This document shows, in pieces, positions 52,130 through 63,306 of a DNA stretch of 64,000 bases. The notes beneath the pieces are model-generated. The model was not told where the DNA came from. It was given only the letters and a program-made list of their open reading frames with translations, and ran no database searches. The translations under genes were made by a program, and so were the position numbers. This DNA is from Aliiglaciecola sp. 3_MG-2023. GTDB taxonomy: Bacteria; Pseudomonadota; Gammaproteobacteria; Enterobacterales; Alteromonadaceae. Each line of letters starts with the position of its first letter. The stretch's first letter is position 1. The stretch covers positions 124,001 through 188,000 of the forward strand of contig NZ_JAUORV010000002.1 of NCBI RefSeq assembly GCF_030548205.1, written 5' to 3'.

Positions 52130-53329
52130 TTATCCTTCTTCGGTTAATTGAGATGTGCTTGCCGCTTTGATTCGCCAAACTTGCCACGACAGCAAAATTA
52201 TCTGACAGCAAATAATAATAAAGCTAGTTAACATAAGTCCTTGCCAGCCCAATGCGAAAAGCAATGCTCCCGCCCCTAACGAAGCAAGTCCTTGGGCACT
52301 AAATACCGCAAATTCATTGACACTCTGAACTTGGAATTTTTGGTTAGCTGTATGCGATTGTGGCAACAATACTGTCCCACCTAAAAACAAGAAGTTCCAA
52401 CCGATACCCAGTAAAATTAATGCGCTCCAATAATTGATCAAATGGCTATCGATGGAACCTGCGATGATAGTCAACAAATAGATGAACAAACCGGCCCAAA
52501 TCACTCGATATACGCCAAGCTTAGCAATTAATACCCCACTAAATATTGATGGTAAATACATGGCTAATATATGACTTTGGATCACCCACTTCGCCTGCTC
52601 TAAACTATGATGGGTATTCACATGCATGTGCACAGGTGTGGCCGTCATAATAAAGCTCATTAACGCATAACCCACAACAGATGCAGAAACAGCGATGATA
52701 AATGAGGGTTTGCATAACACGTCGCTAATATCCACTTTTTGCCGTTGCGCCTTAGGGATAGGTTTGTGGGTCTCGGTAAATAAACAGAACAATCCAAAAC
52801 AGAGCAAACAAAGCACGCCCATTAATACAAATGATCCAACATAAGCGATGGGCAAGAGTTGATTGCCGAAGGTAGCCAGTTCCGGACCTATGATGGCTGC
52901 AGCTAAGCCCCCAAGTAACACAGTTGATGCGGCTTTAGGCGCGAGTTCAAGAGCCACAGACTCCATGGCCGCAAAACGAATTTGCTGGAATCCGGAAATT
53001 GCGACCCCGAGTAAAAATGTAGCCAATAAAAACAGCTTGAAATGCGCAATGTAAATACTTAATGCAGCGAGCAAGCAAGCGAAACAGGCAAGCAGAGCAA
53101 CAGTCAAGAAAACCAATTTACGACCCAGTTTGCCCATAGCTCGAGTAACGGGTAACACCCCAGCAGCGGTTCCAATAATCATCATAGCCACAGGCAGAGT
53201 GGCAAGTCCTTGGGAAGGAGCGAGCTTAGTGCCAACAAGGCCACCAACCATAATCATCATCGCCCCGGCACTCATGGCAAAGGCGAGTATTAAGGTCAAA
53301 ATCCAGACATTACGAGGCAGGGAAAACAA
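52130..53329 (-). CDS. Major facilitator superfamily transporter
   Basis: About 399 residues, 11-12 hydrophobic helices. The TM2-3 loop motif reads MGKLGRKLVF (G-x-L-x-R/K-R/K type), typical of MFS. The substrate is not evident; the general layout resembles drug or metabolite exporters. Start is a TTG at 53329 (MFSLPRNVWIL); no ATG is available upstream in frame. Coupled with the DUF1653 gene. Confidence 0.82.
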   Translation of the reverse strand: MFSLPRNVWILTLILAFAMSAGAMMIMVGGLVGTKLAPSQGLATLPVAMMIIGTAAGVLPVTRAMGKLGRKLVFLTVALLACFACLLAALSIYIAHFKLFLLATFLLGVAISGFQQIRFAAMESVALELAPKAASTVLLGGLAAAIIGPELATFGNQLLPIAYVGSFVLMGVLCLLCFGLFCLFTETHKPIPKAQRQKVDISDVLCKPSFIIAVSASVVGYALMSFIMTATPVHMHVNTHHSLEQAKWVIQSHILAMYLPSIFSGVLIAKLGVYRVIWAGLFIYLLTIIAGSIDSHLINYWSALILLGIGWNFLFLGGTVLLPQSHTANQKFQVQSVNEFAVFSAQGLASLGAGALLFALGWQGLMLTSFIIICCQIILLSWQVWRIKAASTSQLTEEG

Positions 53330-53427
53330 GGAGGCAATTACCCAATAAAATAAAATAAGCTATTCAAAATAACATAGCTTGGCAAAAAACGGTTAAACAA
53401 AATTACTAAACAACTCTCCAACGAGAT

Positions 53428-54495
53428 TTATTGGAGCACATTATCAAAAGGCAAATCCATTTGCTGAAATTTACTTTTTGCCGGTAACCCCACATGTAAG
53501 CCCACTAAACGAATACCCCGCTCTGTTTTGCGATCAAATGCTTCATCAAGTAACTCAACAAAGTAATTTTTATCCAGTTCAGCACACCTATGCTCTACGG
53601 TGGTTTGCTGAAAATCACTAAATTTCAGTTTCACACCCTGGGTTTGGATTTTGCAATCGCTTCTGGCGGATTCTAATCGTTCTTGCAGTTTTGGATAGAG
53701 AGTTTCCAATACTTGTAAACACTGTTCTTTGGTTTGAATATCTTCATGTAAGGTGCGCTCAACGCCAACAGACTTGCGCTCCCTAGAAAGGCTTAAGTCG
53801 CGATCATCGATACCATTGCTACGCTTCCAAATTATCGGGCCAAATTTGCCAAAACCCTTAATGAGTTGCTCTATGGGATAAGTGCGAACATCATTACAGG
53901 TATATAATCCTAAATTGTGTAACTTCTGCACTGTGACTTTGCCTACCCCGGGGATTTTCCCAAGTGGCAAGGTTTTAACAAAGTCATCAAGTGTCTCAGG
54001 AGTGATCACACAAATGCCATTGGGTTTGTTTTCATCGCTCGCAATTTTGGCTACAAACTTGACAGGCGCAACGCCAGCAGAGGCAGTTAGCCCTGTTTCA
54101 TTTTCAATAGCGGCACGAATATCTTGTGCAATTAAAGTCGCACTGCCGGAGAATAGAGTTGAGTCAGATACATCTAAATAAGCTTCATCCAAAGACAGAG
54201 GTTCAATTTTGTCGGTATATCGTTGGAAAATAGCGCGTATCTGTTTTGATATTTTAGCATAAAGCTCCATTCGTCCCGGCACCATAACGAGATTAGGACA
54301 AAGTTTGAGGGCGTGAGCAGTGGCCATCGCCGAACGTATGCCAAATTTTCGCGCGGGATAATTACATGTGGAAATGACGCCACGCTTATCGGAACGGCCG
54401 CCGATAGCGATAGGAACATTTTTCAGCGCAGGATTGTCACGCATCTCTACCGCCGCATAAAAGCAATCCATATCGATATGAATAATTTTGCGCAT
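53428..54495 (-). CDS. dinB: DNA polymerase IV (Y-family)
   Basis: 355 residues. [14 protein letters not shown] supplies the first acidic residues, [12 protein letters not shown] the second pair, and [10 protein letters not shown] plus [20 protein letters not shown] are conserved. C-terminal little finger present ([12 protein letters not shown]). Translesion, error-prone synthesis in the cytoplasm. Start at ATG 54495 (MRKIIHID); an ATG at 54513 adds six residues that overlap the regulatory site. A LexA box is 19 bases upstream, so it is SOS-induced. Confidence 0.95.
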   Translation of the reverse strand: MRKIIHIDMDCFYAAVEMRDNPALKNVPIAIGGRSDKRGVISTCNYPARKFGIRSAMATAHALKLCPNLVMVPGRMELYAKISKQIRAIFQRYTDKIEPLSLDEAYLDVSDSTLFSGSATLIAQDIRAAIENETGLTASAGVAPVKFVAKIASDENKPNGICVITPETLDDFVKTLPLGKIPGVGKVTVQKLHNLGLYTCNDVRTYPIEQLIKGFGKFGPIIWKRSNGIDDRDLSLSRERKSVGVERTLHEDIQTKEQCLQVLETLYPKLQERLESARSDCKIQTQGVKLKFSDFQQTTVEHRCAELDKNYFVELLDEAFDRKTERGIRLVGLHVGLPAKSKFQQMDLPFDNVLQ

Positions 54496-54514
54496 TTTCT
54501 CGACCAAAACCAAA

Positions 54515-54534
54515 AACTGTTTTTTTATACAGTA
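54515..54534. promoter_or_regulatory. LexA (SOS) box of dinB
   Basis: AACTGTTTTTTTATACAGTA: CTGT-N8-ACAG with an AT-only centre, matching the gammaproteobacterial LexA consensus at all conserved positions. Confidence 0.9.
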
Positions 54535-54553
54535 TTGGTAATTTCAGGTCAAG

Positions 54554-55450
54554 CTATTTGAAAGCAGGAAGCCCTGGGAGTAGTGATTTCATCTGAGCAT
54601 AAATAGGTTTAGCAATTTTCTTAAAACCCGATTCAGTCGGATGAATTTCATTTAACCAATCGGTTTTATTACCCGGTCGCAAAATTCCCTGAGTATCCAC
54701 AACCAGTAATTTATTTAAATGTTCAGGTCTACTGGCCAAAGCCTGAAGCCGGGTCTTGAGGGTCCCTAGAAGAATTTCAACTATAGGTAGATGTAGATCT
54801 AACGGGATGTTTTTTTCGATTAAATAAGGATAAATCCATGGTTTGGTTTTTATTAACCCCCAAAAAAATTCAGCGCCATCTTTACTCGGTTTAGCAATAT
54901 CGTAAGTATGCGTGATAATAGTTGCATCGGGATTATATTCATCTCGCAAATCAATGAGTTGATCAAACGCTAATATGATTGCATCCATTTTACGATTAAA
55001 ACGTTCCGCGTGAATACACTCTTGAGCAGTGAAGCCTTCTTGGTATTGATTTAATATCATAGGCATATCACGTTTACCGACAATATCATTCCCGCCTCCA
55101 GAGAAAAGAATCAGTTTCACGTACTTAGCAGTTTGCTCCATCACTGAGGCTAAATCGGCCTTCTGCTGACCAGACATCATATTAACCGCCTCGTCACCAT
55201 TACTAGCCAACCGCAGCAAATTCACTTTATCCGTCCTAGAAACCACATTTTCAATGTGATGTATAACGTTTATATCACCACCAAATGCGACCCACTTCTT
55301 GGGATAGGCAAACCAGGAATCACCTTCGGTAATAATACCGATTCTATCAGGGTGCTTTTTACAGATATGTAAAAAGTCGGTACGTAGACTTGTAACACCG
55401 GTATGGGCAGCGATGCGGCGACGGCGTTCAATAGGAGTTTCATTTGGCAT
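54554..55450 (-). CDS. SGNH/GDSL-type hydrolase
   Basis: 298 residues. TEGDSWFAYP holds the catalytic serine S45 (block I), FSGGGNDIVG gives the glycine/asparagine oxyanion block, and NEIHPTESGF the C-terminal catalytic Asp/Glu-His. No signal peptide, so cytoplasmic; esterase or lipase-like activity with unknown substrate. It ends 20 bases before the dinB LexA box on the same strand, but the SOS box suggests dinB is separately promoted. Confidence 0.88.
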   Translation of the reverse strand: MPNETPIERRRRIAAHTGVTSLRTDFLHICKKHPDRIGIITEGDSWFAYPKKWVAFGGDINVIHHIENVVSRTDKVNLLRLASNGDEAVNMMSGQQKADLASVMEQTAKYVKLILFSGGGNDIVGKRDMPMILNQYQEGFTAQECIHAERFNRKMDAIILAFDQLIDLRDEYNPDATIITHTYDIAKPSKDGAEFFWGLIKTKPWIYPYLIEKNIPLDLHLPIVEILLGTLKTRLQALASRPEHLNKLLVVDTQGILRPGNKTDWLNEIHPTESGFKKIAKPIYAQMKSLLPGLPAFK

Positions 55451-55635
55451 TTTTCTTTCCCTGCTTACCTTTTTATTAAGTGTAGTAAAGGTAATTTATT
55501 TTGCAGCAGTTTATGAAAAACTTTCGATCGCTAGTGTAATATTCAGCAAAAGCAGTTAAATAAGGGGGCAAATCAGTGGAAGGAACAAGGTTGCAAAAAC
55601 AGTACAACCTTGTTGGCTTAAATCGGCAATAGAGA

Positions 55636-55869
55636 CTATAGAATTTGGTTTTCTTTCCACTCAGCAAGTTTTTTCTGGCGCAGCTCTTCTTTTTCTAAAC
55701 GTGCTTTTTTACGGTCGCAAGGCTCTGGACAGTCACAGGCTTTGGAAATACCTAAAGCACCTAATCCGCCACAACTACCAGCAATCGTTTTTTGTTGAAA
55801 TATGTAACCTACAGCCATGGCTAGTACCACAACAAGAAAAAACACAAAGGCTAAAATAAACGTACTCAC
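55636..55869 (-). CDS. nqrM: NqrM, Na+-NQR maturation factor
   Basis: 77 residues: one membrane helix (about 5-24) and a cysteine-rich motif SCGGLGALG...CDCPEPCDRKK. NqrM (former DUF539) is required to assemble NQR, probably supplying an iron centre between NqrD and NqrE. GTG start preceded by AGGATACATT. Last gene of the nqr-apbE-nqrM cluster, 27 bases after apbE. Confidence 0.93.
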   Translation of the reverse strand: MSTFILAFVFFLVVVLAMAVGYIFQQKTIAGSCGGLGALGISKACDCPEPCDRKKARLEKEELRQKKLAEWKENQIL

Positions 55870-55896
55870 AATGTATCCTAGTTATTTCAATTTAAT

Positions 55897-56928
55897 TTAC
55901 TGCTCATTTGCAGCGTGAATATACTCGTCGAACTTACCTGTAGTATACGCTTTAAAGTCGCCATTTTCTCGTGTAATTAGCATCACATCTAAATTATGCT
56001 GTTCAGCAACTCGTAGCGCTTCTTCTTTACCTAACACATTTAGCGCCGTTGCCAGACCATCCGCAGTCATCGAAGAAGGATGCACCACTGTTACGGCAAC
56101 TAAGTTATGTTGAATAGGGTAACCGGTTCGCGGATCAATTAAATGGGAGTAACGCATGCCATCTTGTTCGAAGTAATTACGATAATCTCCTGAACTGGCC
56201 ACCGCATTATTACCAATAGTTAAAATAGTTTGCACAGCGCGCTCATTGTTAACTGGCTTTTCTACTGCTATGCGCCAGCCTTGGCCATTACTTTTTACCC
56301 CAGCTACGCGCATCTCACCGCCAATCTCCACAAGATAGTTACTATAGCCATAAGACTCCAATAACTCAGCAACTGCATCAACGCCATAGCCTTTTGCAAT
56401 GGTTGATAAATCCACGTACAAGTCTGGTTGTAGTTTGATCAAACTATTACCTTGAATGACCAGCTTATTTAAGCCAACTTTGCTTTTAACCGTATCAATG
56501 GTTTGTTGAGAGGGAATCTTATCCGGTCTCGCTTCCGGCCCAAAGCCCCATAAATTGACCAATGGGCCTACGGTAACATCCAGCACCCCAAAACTCACCT
56601 CACCGAGCCGCTTCGCTTCCTTAACTACCTTGACGGTTGCTGGTGACAGCTCAAAAGGTTCAGACGTTAGTTGCTGATTGAAACGCGATAATTCAGAATT
56701 TGGATCGTAGGTAGACATCAACTTATTAATATCCACCAGTAAATTATCGATTTTTTGTTGTAACTCCTCTGGTGCCATCCGGCTTGCAGATAACACTTTC
56801 ACGTTATAACTGGTGCCCATAGTAGCTCCAGACAAATGAATCTCTCCGGAGTTTTCAGGTGACTTCCAAACAAGGAATACGACCGCTACAACACACAACA
56901 GTAGACCAAGGGATTTTAATTTATTCAT
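55897..56928 (-). CDS. apbE: FAD:protein FMN transferase ApbE
   Basis: 343 residues with an N-terminal membrane anchor or signal (about 7-25). SGATMGTSYNVKV, then the flavin-binding VDLSTIAKGYGVDAVAELLE and the GGEMRVAG region, HLIDPRTGYP and the metal site in DGLATAL-type sequence are family hallmarks. It attaches FMN by a phosphodiester bond to the threonines of NqrB and NqrC in the periplasm. 83 bases separate it from nqrF, and it is likely in the same operon. Confidence 0.95.
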   Translation of the reverse strand: MNKLKSLGLLLCVVAVVFLVWKSPENSGEIHLSGATMGTSYNVKVLSASRMAPEELQQKIDNLLVDINKLMSTYDPNSELSRFNQQLTSEPFELSPATVKVVKEAKRLGEVSFGVLDVTVGPLVNLWGFGPEARPDKIPSQQTIDTVKSKVGLNKLVIQGNSLIKLQPDLYVDLSTIAKGYGVDAVAELLESYGYSNYLVEIGGEMRVAGVKSNGQGWRIAVEKPVNNERAVQTILTIGNNAVASSGDYRNYFEQDGMRYSHLIDPRTGYPIQHNLVAVTVVHPSSMTADGLATALNVLGKEEALRVAEQHNLDVMLITRENGDFKAYTTGKFDEYIHAANEQ

Positions 56929-57011
56929 TTAAAACGCCATTTACATATTTTGATAGGTCATAAAAAAAAGGGGCATATCAATGCCCCTCTCTACAAATTT
57001 CCATTTAAAAA

Positions 57012-58244
57012 TTAGCCACCGAAGTCATCTAACATGATGTTTTCGTCTTCAACGCCTAATTCTTTAAGCATATTGATGACCGCTGCATTCATCATAGGAG
57101 GACCACACATGTAGAACTCACAATCTTCAGGTGCAGGGTGATCTTTTAGGTAATTTTCAAGCAATACATTATGGATAAACCCGGTATCACCTTCCCAATT
57201 ATCTTCTGGTTGTGGATCTGATAATGCTACGTGCCACTTAAAGTTTTCATTTTCTTTTTGTAGCATATCAAAATCTTCTACGTAGAACATTTCACGTAGT
57301 GAACGAGCACCATACCAGAAAGTAATTTTACGATCGGTTTTAAGACGGCGTAATTGGTCGAAAATGTGAGAACGCATAGGCGCCATTCCAGCTCCACCAC
57401 CCACAAATACCATTTCAGCCTGAGTGTCTTTCGCGAAGAACTCACCAAATGGACCAGAAATAGTGGCTTTATCGCCTTCTTTCAAACTCCAAATGTACGA
57501 AGACATCTTACCTGCAGGTAAGCTTAGGTTGTTAGGTGGAGGCGTCGCGATACGCACATTCAACATAATGATCCCTTCTTCTTCAGGATAATTAGCCATT
57601 GAATAAGCACGGATAGTCTCTTCATCAACTTTAGACTCAATATCGAAGAAACCAAAACGTTCCCAGTCAGGCTTATACTCGTCAGGAATGTCGTAATCTT
57701 TATATTTAACATGGTGAGGTGGAGCTTCAATTTGAATATAACCACCGGCACGGAAAGGTACACTTTCACCATCTGGCACTGCTAACTTAAGTTCTTTGAT
57801 GAAAGTTGCTTTGTTATCGTTAGAAATAACTTCACAATCCCATTTCTTAATACCAAAGACTTCTTCTGGCAATTCAATATCCATGTCTTGCTTAATCGCA
57901 ACCTGACAAGATAGACGGCAACCTTCTTTCGCTTCGCGCTTACTTATATGATCAAGTTCAGTAGGCAGAATTTCACCACCGCCCGATTTGATGTCAACCC
58001 GGCACTGACCACAAGAGCCACCGCCACCACAGGCAGACGATACAAAAATACCTGAATCAGCCAAAGCGCCTAATAGTTTTCCGCCAGGTGAAGCCGTAAT
58101 GGCTTTATCTGGGTCACCATTAATTGTAATAGTCACGTCGCCTGATGGAACAAGCTTAGACTTTGCGAACATGATGATAAGTACGAGTGCCAAAACAATG
58201 GCAATAAACATACCTACACCAAGGTAAATTTCATTTGGATTCAT
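57012..58244 (-). CDS. nqrF: Na+-translocating NADH-quinone reductase subunit F
   Basis: 410 residues. N-terminal membrane helix (5-26), [2Fe-2S] domain with C72, C78, C81 and C113, then an FAD domain (RAYSMANYP) and an NADH-binding domain ([27 protein letters not shown]). It is the NADH entry point of the sodium pump. ATG preceded by AAGGAGTATTTGTAA. Last pump subunit in the operon. Confidence 0.97.
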   Translation of the reverse strand: MNPNEIYLGVGMFIAIVLALVLIIMFAKSKLVPSGDVTITINGDPDKAITASPGGKLLGALADSGIFVSSACGGGGSCGQCRVDIKSGGGEILPTELDHISKREAKEGCRLSCQVAIKQDMDIELPEEVFGIKKWDCEVISNDNKATFIKELKLAVPDGESVPFRAGGYIQIEAPPHHVKYKDYDIPDEYKPDWERFGFFDIESKVDEETIRAYSMANYPEEEGIIMLNVRIATPPPNNLSLPAGKMSSYIWSLKEGDKATISGPFGEFFAKDTQAEMVFVGGGAGMAPMRSHIFDQLRRLKTDRKITFWYGARSLREMFYVEDFDMLQKENENFKWHVALSDPQPEDNWEGDTGFIHNVLLENYLKDHPAPEDCEFYMCGPPMMNAAVINMLKELGVEDENIMLDDFGG

Positions 58245-58270
58245 TTACAAATACTCCTTAGTGTCTTCGC

Positions 58271-58879
58271 TTAAAGGGCTACGCCAGTGAACGACTGGAA
58301 ACCTAATGCCATAAGACCTGCAATCATAAACACAGAGCCTAATCCACGTATGCCTTCAGGCATATCAGCATATTTTAATTTTTCACGTACCGCTGCCAGT
58401 AGGGTAATAGCTATTGCCCAACCTGCACCACTACCAATACCGTAAACCACACTTTCAGTGAAGTTGTATTCACGTTGCACGGCGAAAGCTACACCACCAA
58501 AGATGGCACAGTTAACGGTAATTAACGGTAAAAAGATACCTAGCGCGTTGTATAACGCTGGGAAAAACTTATCCAAACTCATTTCTAGAATCTGAACTAA
58601 TGCTGCAATAACACCGATAAAGGTTAAGAAGTTTAAGAAGCTCAAATCTGCATCAGGAAAACCTGCCCAAGCAAGTGCGCCAGGAGCAAGAATATTCACG
58701 TAAATAACTTGGTTAACGGGTACCGAAATACCGAGTACAACGATTACCGCAACACCAAGTCCCATAGCAGTTTTAACTTTTTTAGATACCGCTAAGAAAG
58801 TACACATACCTAAGAACAGGGACAATGCCATGTTTTCAATGAAGACAGACTTAACAAAAAGACTTAAATAATGTTCCAT
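58271..58879 (-). CDS. nqrE: Na+-translocating NADH-quinone reductase subunit E
   Basis: 202 residues with six membrane helices. The family stretches [11 protein letters not shown] and [11 protein letters not shown] are visible; the conserved cysteine in VNCAIFGG is an iron ligand shared with NqrD. Very hydrophobic inner-membrane subunit. ATG has a perfect AAGGAG upstream, and nqrD ends 3 bases before. Confidence 0.97.
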   Translation of the reverse strand: MEHYLSLFVKSVFIENMALSLFLGMCTFLAVSKKVKTAMGLGVAVIVVLGISVPVNQVIYVNILAPGALAWAGFPDADLSFLNFLTFIGVIAALVQILEMSLDKFFPALYNALGIFLPLITVNCAIFGGVAFAVQREYNFTESVVYGIGSGAGWAIAITLLAAVREKLKYADMPEGIRGLGSVFMIAGLMALGFQSFTGVAL

Positions 58880-58882
58880 GTC

Positions 58883-59515
58883 TTACTCCTTAGGTTCGAC
58901 TTGTTCAGGACGAATAGTTCGGATAAACCAAATCAAGCCACCAATCAAAATGAATGAACTGAAAGGTAAAATCAACAAACCGTTACCCTGATACCAACCA
59001 TCGTTTTGAACCAATGGTAAAATCTCAAATCCGAGAATTGTACCGAAACCAAATAGTTCTTTAATGGTGCCAATAACGATGAGGACAAAAGAGTAACCCA
59101 AACCATTGCCGATACCGTCAAGGAAACTCATAAAAGGTGGACTCTTCATGGCATAAGCCTCTGCCCGACCCATTACGATACAGTTGGTAATAATCAAACC
59201 AACGAATACGGATAACTCTTTAGCTATGTCGTATGCGACCGCTTTTAGAATTTGGTCAACAACAATTACCAAAGAGGCAATGATCGTCATTTGAATAATA
59301 ATACGTACGCTTGAAGGGATCTGCTTACGAATTAGAGAGATAAATAAGTTAGAAAACGCCGTTACAGAAGTTAGAGCTAATGCCATAACCAACGCGGTTT
59401 CTAATTTAGTTGTAATCGCAAGTGCAGAACAAACACCTAACACTTGCAATGCGATGGGGTTGTTGTCCAGAATGGGTCCGAACAGCACCTTTTTCATTTC
59501 TTTAGTTTCAGCCAT
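58883..59515 (-). CDS. nqrD: Na+-translocating NADH-quinone reductase subunit D
   Basis: 210 residues, six membrane helices. [20 protein letters not shown] contains the conserved iron-ligand cysteine. I choose the ATG at 59515 ([14 protein letters not shown]), 11 bases past the nqrC stop and with AGGGCGA upstream; the in-frame ATG at 59539 would overlap nqrC. Confidence 0.96.
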   Translation of the reverse strand: MAETKEMKKVLFGPILDNNPIALQVLGVCSALAITTKLETALVMALALTSVTAFSNLFISLIRKQIPSSVRIIIQMTIIASLVIVVDQILKAVAYDIAKELSVFVGLIITNCIVMGRAEAYAMKSPPFMSFLDGIGNGLGYSFVLIVIGTIKELFGFGTILGFEILPLVQNDGWYQGNGLLILPFSSFILIGGLIWFIRTIRPEQVEPKE

Positions 59516-59526
59516 TGTGCTTCGCC

Positions 59527-60285
59527 CTATGATTTCCAAGTCTGATTTTTAAGGTAAGGTCCAAAACCATTCTCACCCAACCAATATGTCAATGTATTCT
59601 GCACACCATTACTGGTTAAAGTTGCACCTGATAGTGCATCAACCGCATAATCGTTATTCGACCCTGCGTTCTTCTTAACCTGAATTGCTACATCACCATC
59701 TTTAAACAATTTCTTGCCATCCCATTTCGCTTTCCAGCTCGGGTTTTGCACTTCACCGCCAAGTCCAGGGGTTTCTTTTTGCTGATAATAAACCAACTCA
59801 CGAACGGTATTACCATCAGCATCAATTGCTAGGAAACCGTACATCAAATCCCATAATCCTGAACCGTGAACAGGTAAAACGATACGAGAGACTTCATTGC
59901 CTTCATTTTTGATCAGGTAAACACTTGCAACACTCGAGCGACGTTGAAAACCAACGTTGCTGTTCTCGACCTTAACGCTGTACTTGTCTTCTTTAGCCGC
60001 TTTATACATATCGAAGTCTTCTTCAACTTCTACATACTCACCGGTTTCTAAATCAACAAAACGTTCGGTTACGAACTTGTTAAAGGTACAAGGTACGTCA
60101 CACTCAGCAGTGGTTTCTAGACCAGCGGCTTGTAATATATTGCTGCGCTTATCATTAGCAGCATTGGTTTGTTGCATTTCACGCAAGCCTACTGCTGCAC
60201 CAGAAACGACAACAGAGCAAACCAAACATACGGCAACAACAACACCGATAGTTCCGCCTAAGGTTTCTTTTTTCTTATCCGACAC
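59527..60285 (-). CDS. nqrC: Na+-translocating NADH-quinone reductase subunit C
   Basis: 252 residues: one membrane helix (about 11-33) and a periplasmic FMN-binding domain. [10 protein letters not shown] has the flavinylation threonine T222 (D-x2-S-G-A-T). Start is a GTG at 60285 ([11 protein letters not shown]), 7 bases after GGAGG and overlapping the nqrB end by 11 bases; an upstream ATG at 60354 lies inside nqrB and would add 23 unconserved residues. Confidence 0.96.
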   Translation of the reverse strand: MSDKKKETLGGTIGVVVAVCLVCSVVVSGAAVGLREMQQTNAANDKRSNILQAAGLETTAECDVPCTFNKFVTERFVDLETGEYVEVEEDFDMYKAAKEDKYSVKVENSNVGFQRRSSVASVYLIKNEGNEVSRIVLPVHGSGLWDLMYGFLAIDADGNTVRELVYYQQKETPGLGGEVQNPSWKAKWDGKKLFKDGDVAIQVKKNAGSNNDYAVDALSGATLTSNGVQNTLTYWLGENGFGPYLKNQTWKS

Positions 60286-61483
60286 GAGCAACCCTCCGCT
60301 TGATATTACTTTGAGCCACGAAATAATCGAATAGTGGCGCCCATAAATTTGCAAATAATATGGCTAGCATAACCCCTTCAGGGAAAGCAGGGTTGAGAAC
60401 ACGAATCATCACCGTCATAAACCCAATTAAGAAACCATATGCCCATTTAGCTTTGTTTGTGAAAGAGGCTGATACGGGATCGGTTGCCATGAAGAACATA
60501 CCAAATGCCAAGCCACCTGTTACCATATGCCAATACCACGGCATAGCAAACATTGGGTTAGTACTGCTGTCGACAAAGTTCAACAAGGAAGCAAAGAATG
60601 CAACACCTAACAGCACACCCAAAACAATACGCCAAGAAGCGATGCGCATATATATAATGAAGAGTCCGCCAAGCATAATCGCAAGGGTAGATACCTCACC
60701 CACTGAACCTGGGATGTTTCCAAAGAAGGAATTCCACCACAGTTCCATATTGGTATAGTCCATTTCACCAGAAGCTGCTTTACTCAACCAAGTCGCGCCA
60801 GAATAGCCATCTGCAGCCACCCATATTTGGTCACCTGAGATTTGCCCTGGATAGGCAAAGTATAAGAAAGCACGTCCAGACAACGCTGGGTTAAGGAAGT
60901 TACGACCCGTTCCACCAAATACTTCTTTTGCAATCACAACACCGAAGGTGATACCTAAAGCAACTTGCCATAACGGAATAGTTGCAGGTAAGGTTAATGC
61001 AAAGAGTACTGATGTAACGAAGAAACCTTCGTTTATTTCGTGCTTACGCACTGAAGCGAAGAGTACTTCCCAAAAACCACCTACAACAAAGACGGTAGCG
61101 TAAATAGGAAGGAAGAAACACGCGCCGTAAGACATCATGCCTAACCAGCCTGTGCCTTCAACACCAATTTGTCCACCTAGGGCGGTAAACAAGTTGGCCT
61201 GCCAAATGTCAGGCAAAGTGCCTGCGCCCATTATTAGAGCATCATGAGCTTGCGCACCTACATTATACATACCGTAAAACATAGCTGGAAACGTTGCCAT
61301 CCACACCATGATCATGATGCGCTTAAGATCAATGCTGTCACGCACATGAGTGGATGCTTTATTTACTTTACCGGGTGTGTAAAAAATAGTTGCTGCAGCT
61401 TCGTAAAGCGCATAAAACTTTTCATATTTACCACCGGCTTCGAAATTCGGTTCTATTTTTTCTAAATAGGCTTTTAATCCCAT
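60275..61483 (-). CDS. nqrB: Na+-translocating NADH-quinone reductase subunit B
   Basis: 402 residues, about ten membrane helices. DGYSGATWL provides T231 for covalent [23 protein letters not shown] and [20 protein letters not shown] are family blocks. It binds riboflavin and forms the Na+ path. ATG preceded by GAGGGTTAAGTC; overlaps nqrC by 11 bases. Confidence 0.97.
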   Translation of the reverse strand: MGLKAYLEKIEPNFEAGGKYEKFYALYEAAATIFYTPGKVNKASTHVRDSIDLKRIMIMVWMATFPAMFYGMYNVGAQAHDALIMGAGTLPDIWQANLFTALGGQIGVEGTGWLGMMSYGACFFLPIYATVFVVGGFWEVLFASVRKHEINEGFFVTSVLFALTLPATIPLWQVALGITFGVVIAKEVFGGTGRNFLNPALSGRAFLYFAYPGQISGDQIWVAADGYSGATWLSKAASGEMDYTNMELWWNSFFGNIPGSVGEVSTLAIMLGGLFIIYMRIASWRIVLGVLLGVAFFASLLNFVDSSTNPMFAMPWYWHMVTGGLAFGMFFMATDPVSASFTNKAKWAYGFLIGFMTVMIRVLNPAFPEGVMLAILFANLWAPLFDYFVAQSNIKRRVARVG

Positions 61484-61486
61484 GAC

Positions 61487-62827
61487 TTAACCCTCTTTCT
61501 CAATGGTGGTGAGACAGTCACGTAGAATAGGTCCGTAGTTGTATTTACCCGGACAAACATACGTACACAACGCCAAATCTTCTTCGTCAAGTTCTAAGCA
61601 ACCTAGTGTTTGTGCACTATCGGTATCGCCAGATATAATGTCACGAAGCAACAAAGTTGGTAAAATATCTAACGGCATAATGCGCTCATAGTTACCAATT
61701 GGCACCATAGAACGATCAGAACCGTTAGTAGACGTTGTCATATTAAATAGTTTTTTAGGTGACAAGTGTCCAAGATAAGCACGAGTAACAGAATGCATGT
61801 CACCGCCTGGCGCTAACCATCCTAAGAACTTTTTCTCATGACCTTCAGGTAATAATGAAATCTGGGTGTGATAACGCCCCAAGAAACCATGAACACCATG
61901 GGCATTTGTACCCATTAGCACTGAGCCTGAAATTACCCGAACATCATCGCCTTCAGCTTCACCTGCAGTTAATTGCGCAGTATCGGCACCAAGAATAGTG
62001 CTGAGCAAACGAGGATTCTTCGCAGCAGGGCCACCTAATGCGATAACACGCTGGTTATTTAACTCACCAGAGGTAAACAAGGCGCCGAACGCCATGACAT
62101 CTTGATAGTTAATTGACCAAACTGTTTTATTCGCACCAACAGCATCTAAAAAGTGGATATGCGTGCCAGCTAAGCCTGCAGGATGAGGGCCTGCAAACTC
62201 TTCCACTTCAACCGTAGTTGAACCAGTAGGAATGTCAGCACCTGGAGCCTTACACACATAAACCGAACCTGTAGTAAGTTGCTTCAAAACAGCTAAACCG
62301 TTTTCAAAGTCAGCTTTACGCTGGGCAATCACCACTTGAGGATCGGCAGCCAATGGGTTGGTGTCCATAGCTGTGACAAAAATTGACTTTGGCTCACTAC
62401 CCAGTGCAGGTACTTTGCTGTAAGGTCGTGTTTTTAAAGCAACCCACAAACCTGACTTAACCAAATTCTCTTCAACTTTTTCGCGAGGCATTGAACTCAA
62501 TTGCCCTGCATCATATTTGTCGAAGGTTTCATGTTCATCGCCAGCTAGTTCAATAACCACAGATTGCAAAACACGTTTTGCCCCGCGATTAACTTCAACT
62601 ACCTTGCCCGCTGCTGGCGCAGTAAAGAGAACACCAGGATTCTTTTTATCTTCAAAAAGAGCCTGACCTTTCTTAACTACATCGTCTACCTGAACAAACA
62701 TGGTAGGACGCATGCCAACATATTCTTCCCCCAATACAGCCACGCGTGTGATGCTTGGGCCGTTTTGAATTGTTTGGTTAGGTGCCCCCTTAATAGGAAG
62801 GTCTAACCCTTGCTTGATTTTTATCAT
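61487..62827 (-). CDS. nqrA: Na+-translocating NADH-quinone reductase subunit A
   Basis: 446 residues, peripheral cytoplasmic subunit. [16 protein letters not shown] is the family N-terminus, so I use the ATG at 62827 rather than the one two codons earlier. Biotin/lipoyl-like fold near 40-70 ([20 protein letters not shown]). [20 protein letters not shown] and [20 protein letters not shown] are conserved. First gene of nqrABCDEF; nqrB starts 3 bases after its stop. Weak ribosome binding site. Confidence 0.97.
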   Translation of the reverse strand: MIKIKQGLDLPIKGAPNQTIQNGPSITRVAVLGEEYVGMRPTMFVQVDDVVKKGQALFEDKKNPGVLFTAPAAGKVVEVNRGAKRVLQSVVIELAGDEHETFDKYDAGQLSSMPREKVEENLVKSGLWVALKTRPYSKVPALGSEPKSIFVTAMDTNPLAADPQVVIAQRKADFENGLAVLKQLTTGSVYVCKAPGADIPTGSTTVEVEEFAGPHPAGLAGTHIHFLDAVGANKTVWSINYQDVMAFGALFTSGELNNQRVIALGGPAAKNPRLLSTILGADTAQLTAGEAEGDDVRVISGSVLMGTNAHGVHGFLGRYHTQISLLPEGHEKKFLGWLAPGGDMHSVTRAYLGHLSPKKLFNMTTSTNGSDRSMVPIGNYERIMPLDILPTLLLRDIISGDTDSAQTLGCLELDEEDLALCTYVCPGKYNYGPILRDCLTTIEKEG

Positions 62828-63306
62828 ATGCAACCGCAGTCTTGTAAAAATAAAATTAAAGTGAAAGAAATATCAATTTTGAATTCTACTTAGTAAATGC
62901 GAAAAATGACGACATCCGCAGTTTCGCTTGAAAACTCAAAGGTGATCTTACTTATCTACTATTTTTGTCTTTTGTTGAGTGTGAATCCTTAACCAGGTGA
63001 ACACAGAATCACTTCTGTATTGGTCCACACCTCGCAAGAGAATGATTGAGCAAATGAGTTAATTATGAACTATTTAAAGAAACTCATGTCAGTAAACTCC
63101 GGAATTTTAGCATTAATCCACCGGTTTACGCTACGCAATTTACGGTTAAATAAGAATTTTCCGTGTAATATTTAGGGTTTTTCTAAATATAGTGCATTTT
63201 ATGAACAGCACTTAATTTTTTTAAGTATCCACCAAAAAGTTAAAAACCCTAACACGCAAAGGTAAATTAGGGTTCAAAGTCTAGTTTAAAAAAATCTAGT
63301 AAACGT
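62828..63306. other. Intergenic region upstream of nqrA
   Basis: 479 bases between fabV and nqrA. It should carry the nqr promoter; a weak TTGATA near 62870 on the minus strand is the best -35 I can see. The fabV terminator is at 63237-63274. No coding frame is supported. Confidence 0.5.
63237..63274 (-). terminator. Intrinsic terminator of fabV
   Basis: AACCCTAA and its complement (63245-63252, 63267-63274) with a 14-base loop; on the minus strand it runs into TTTTTAACTTTTTGG. Confidence 0.75.
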
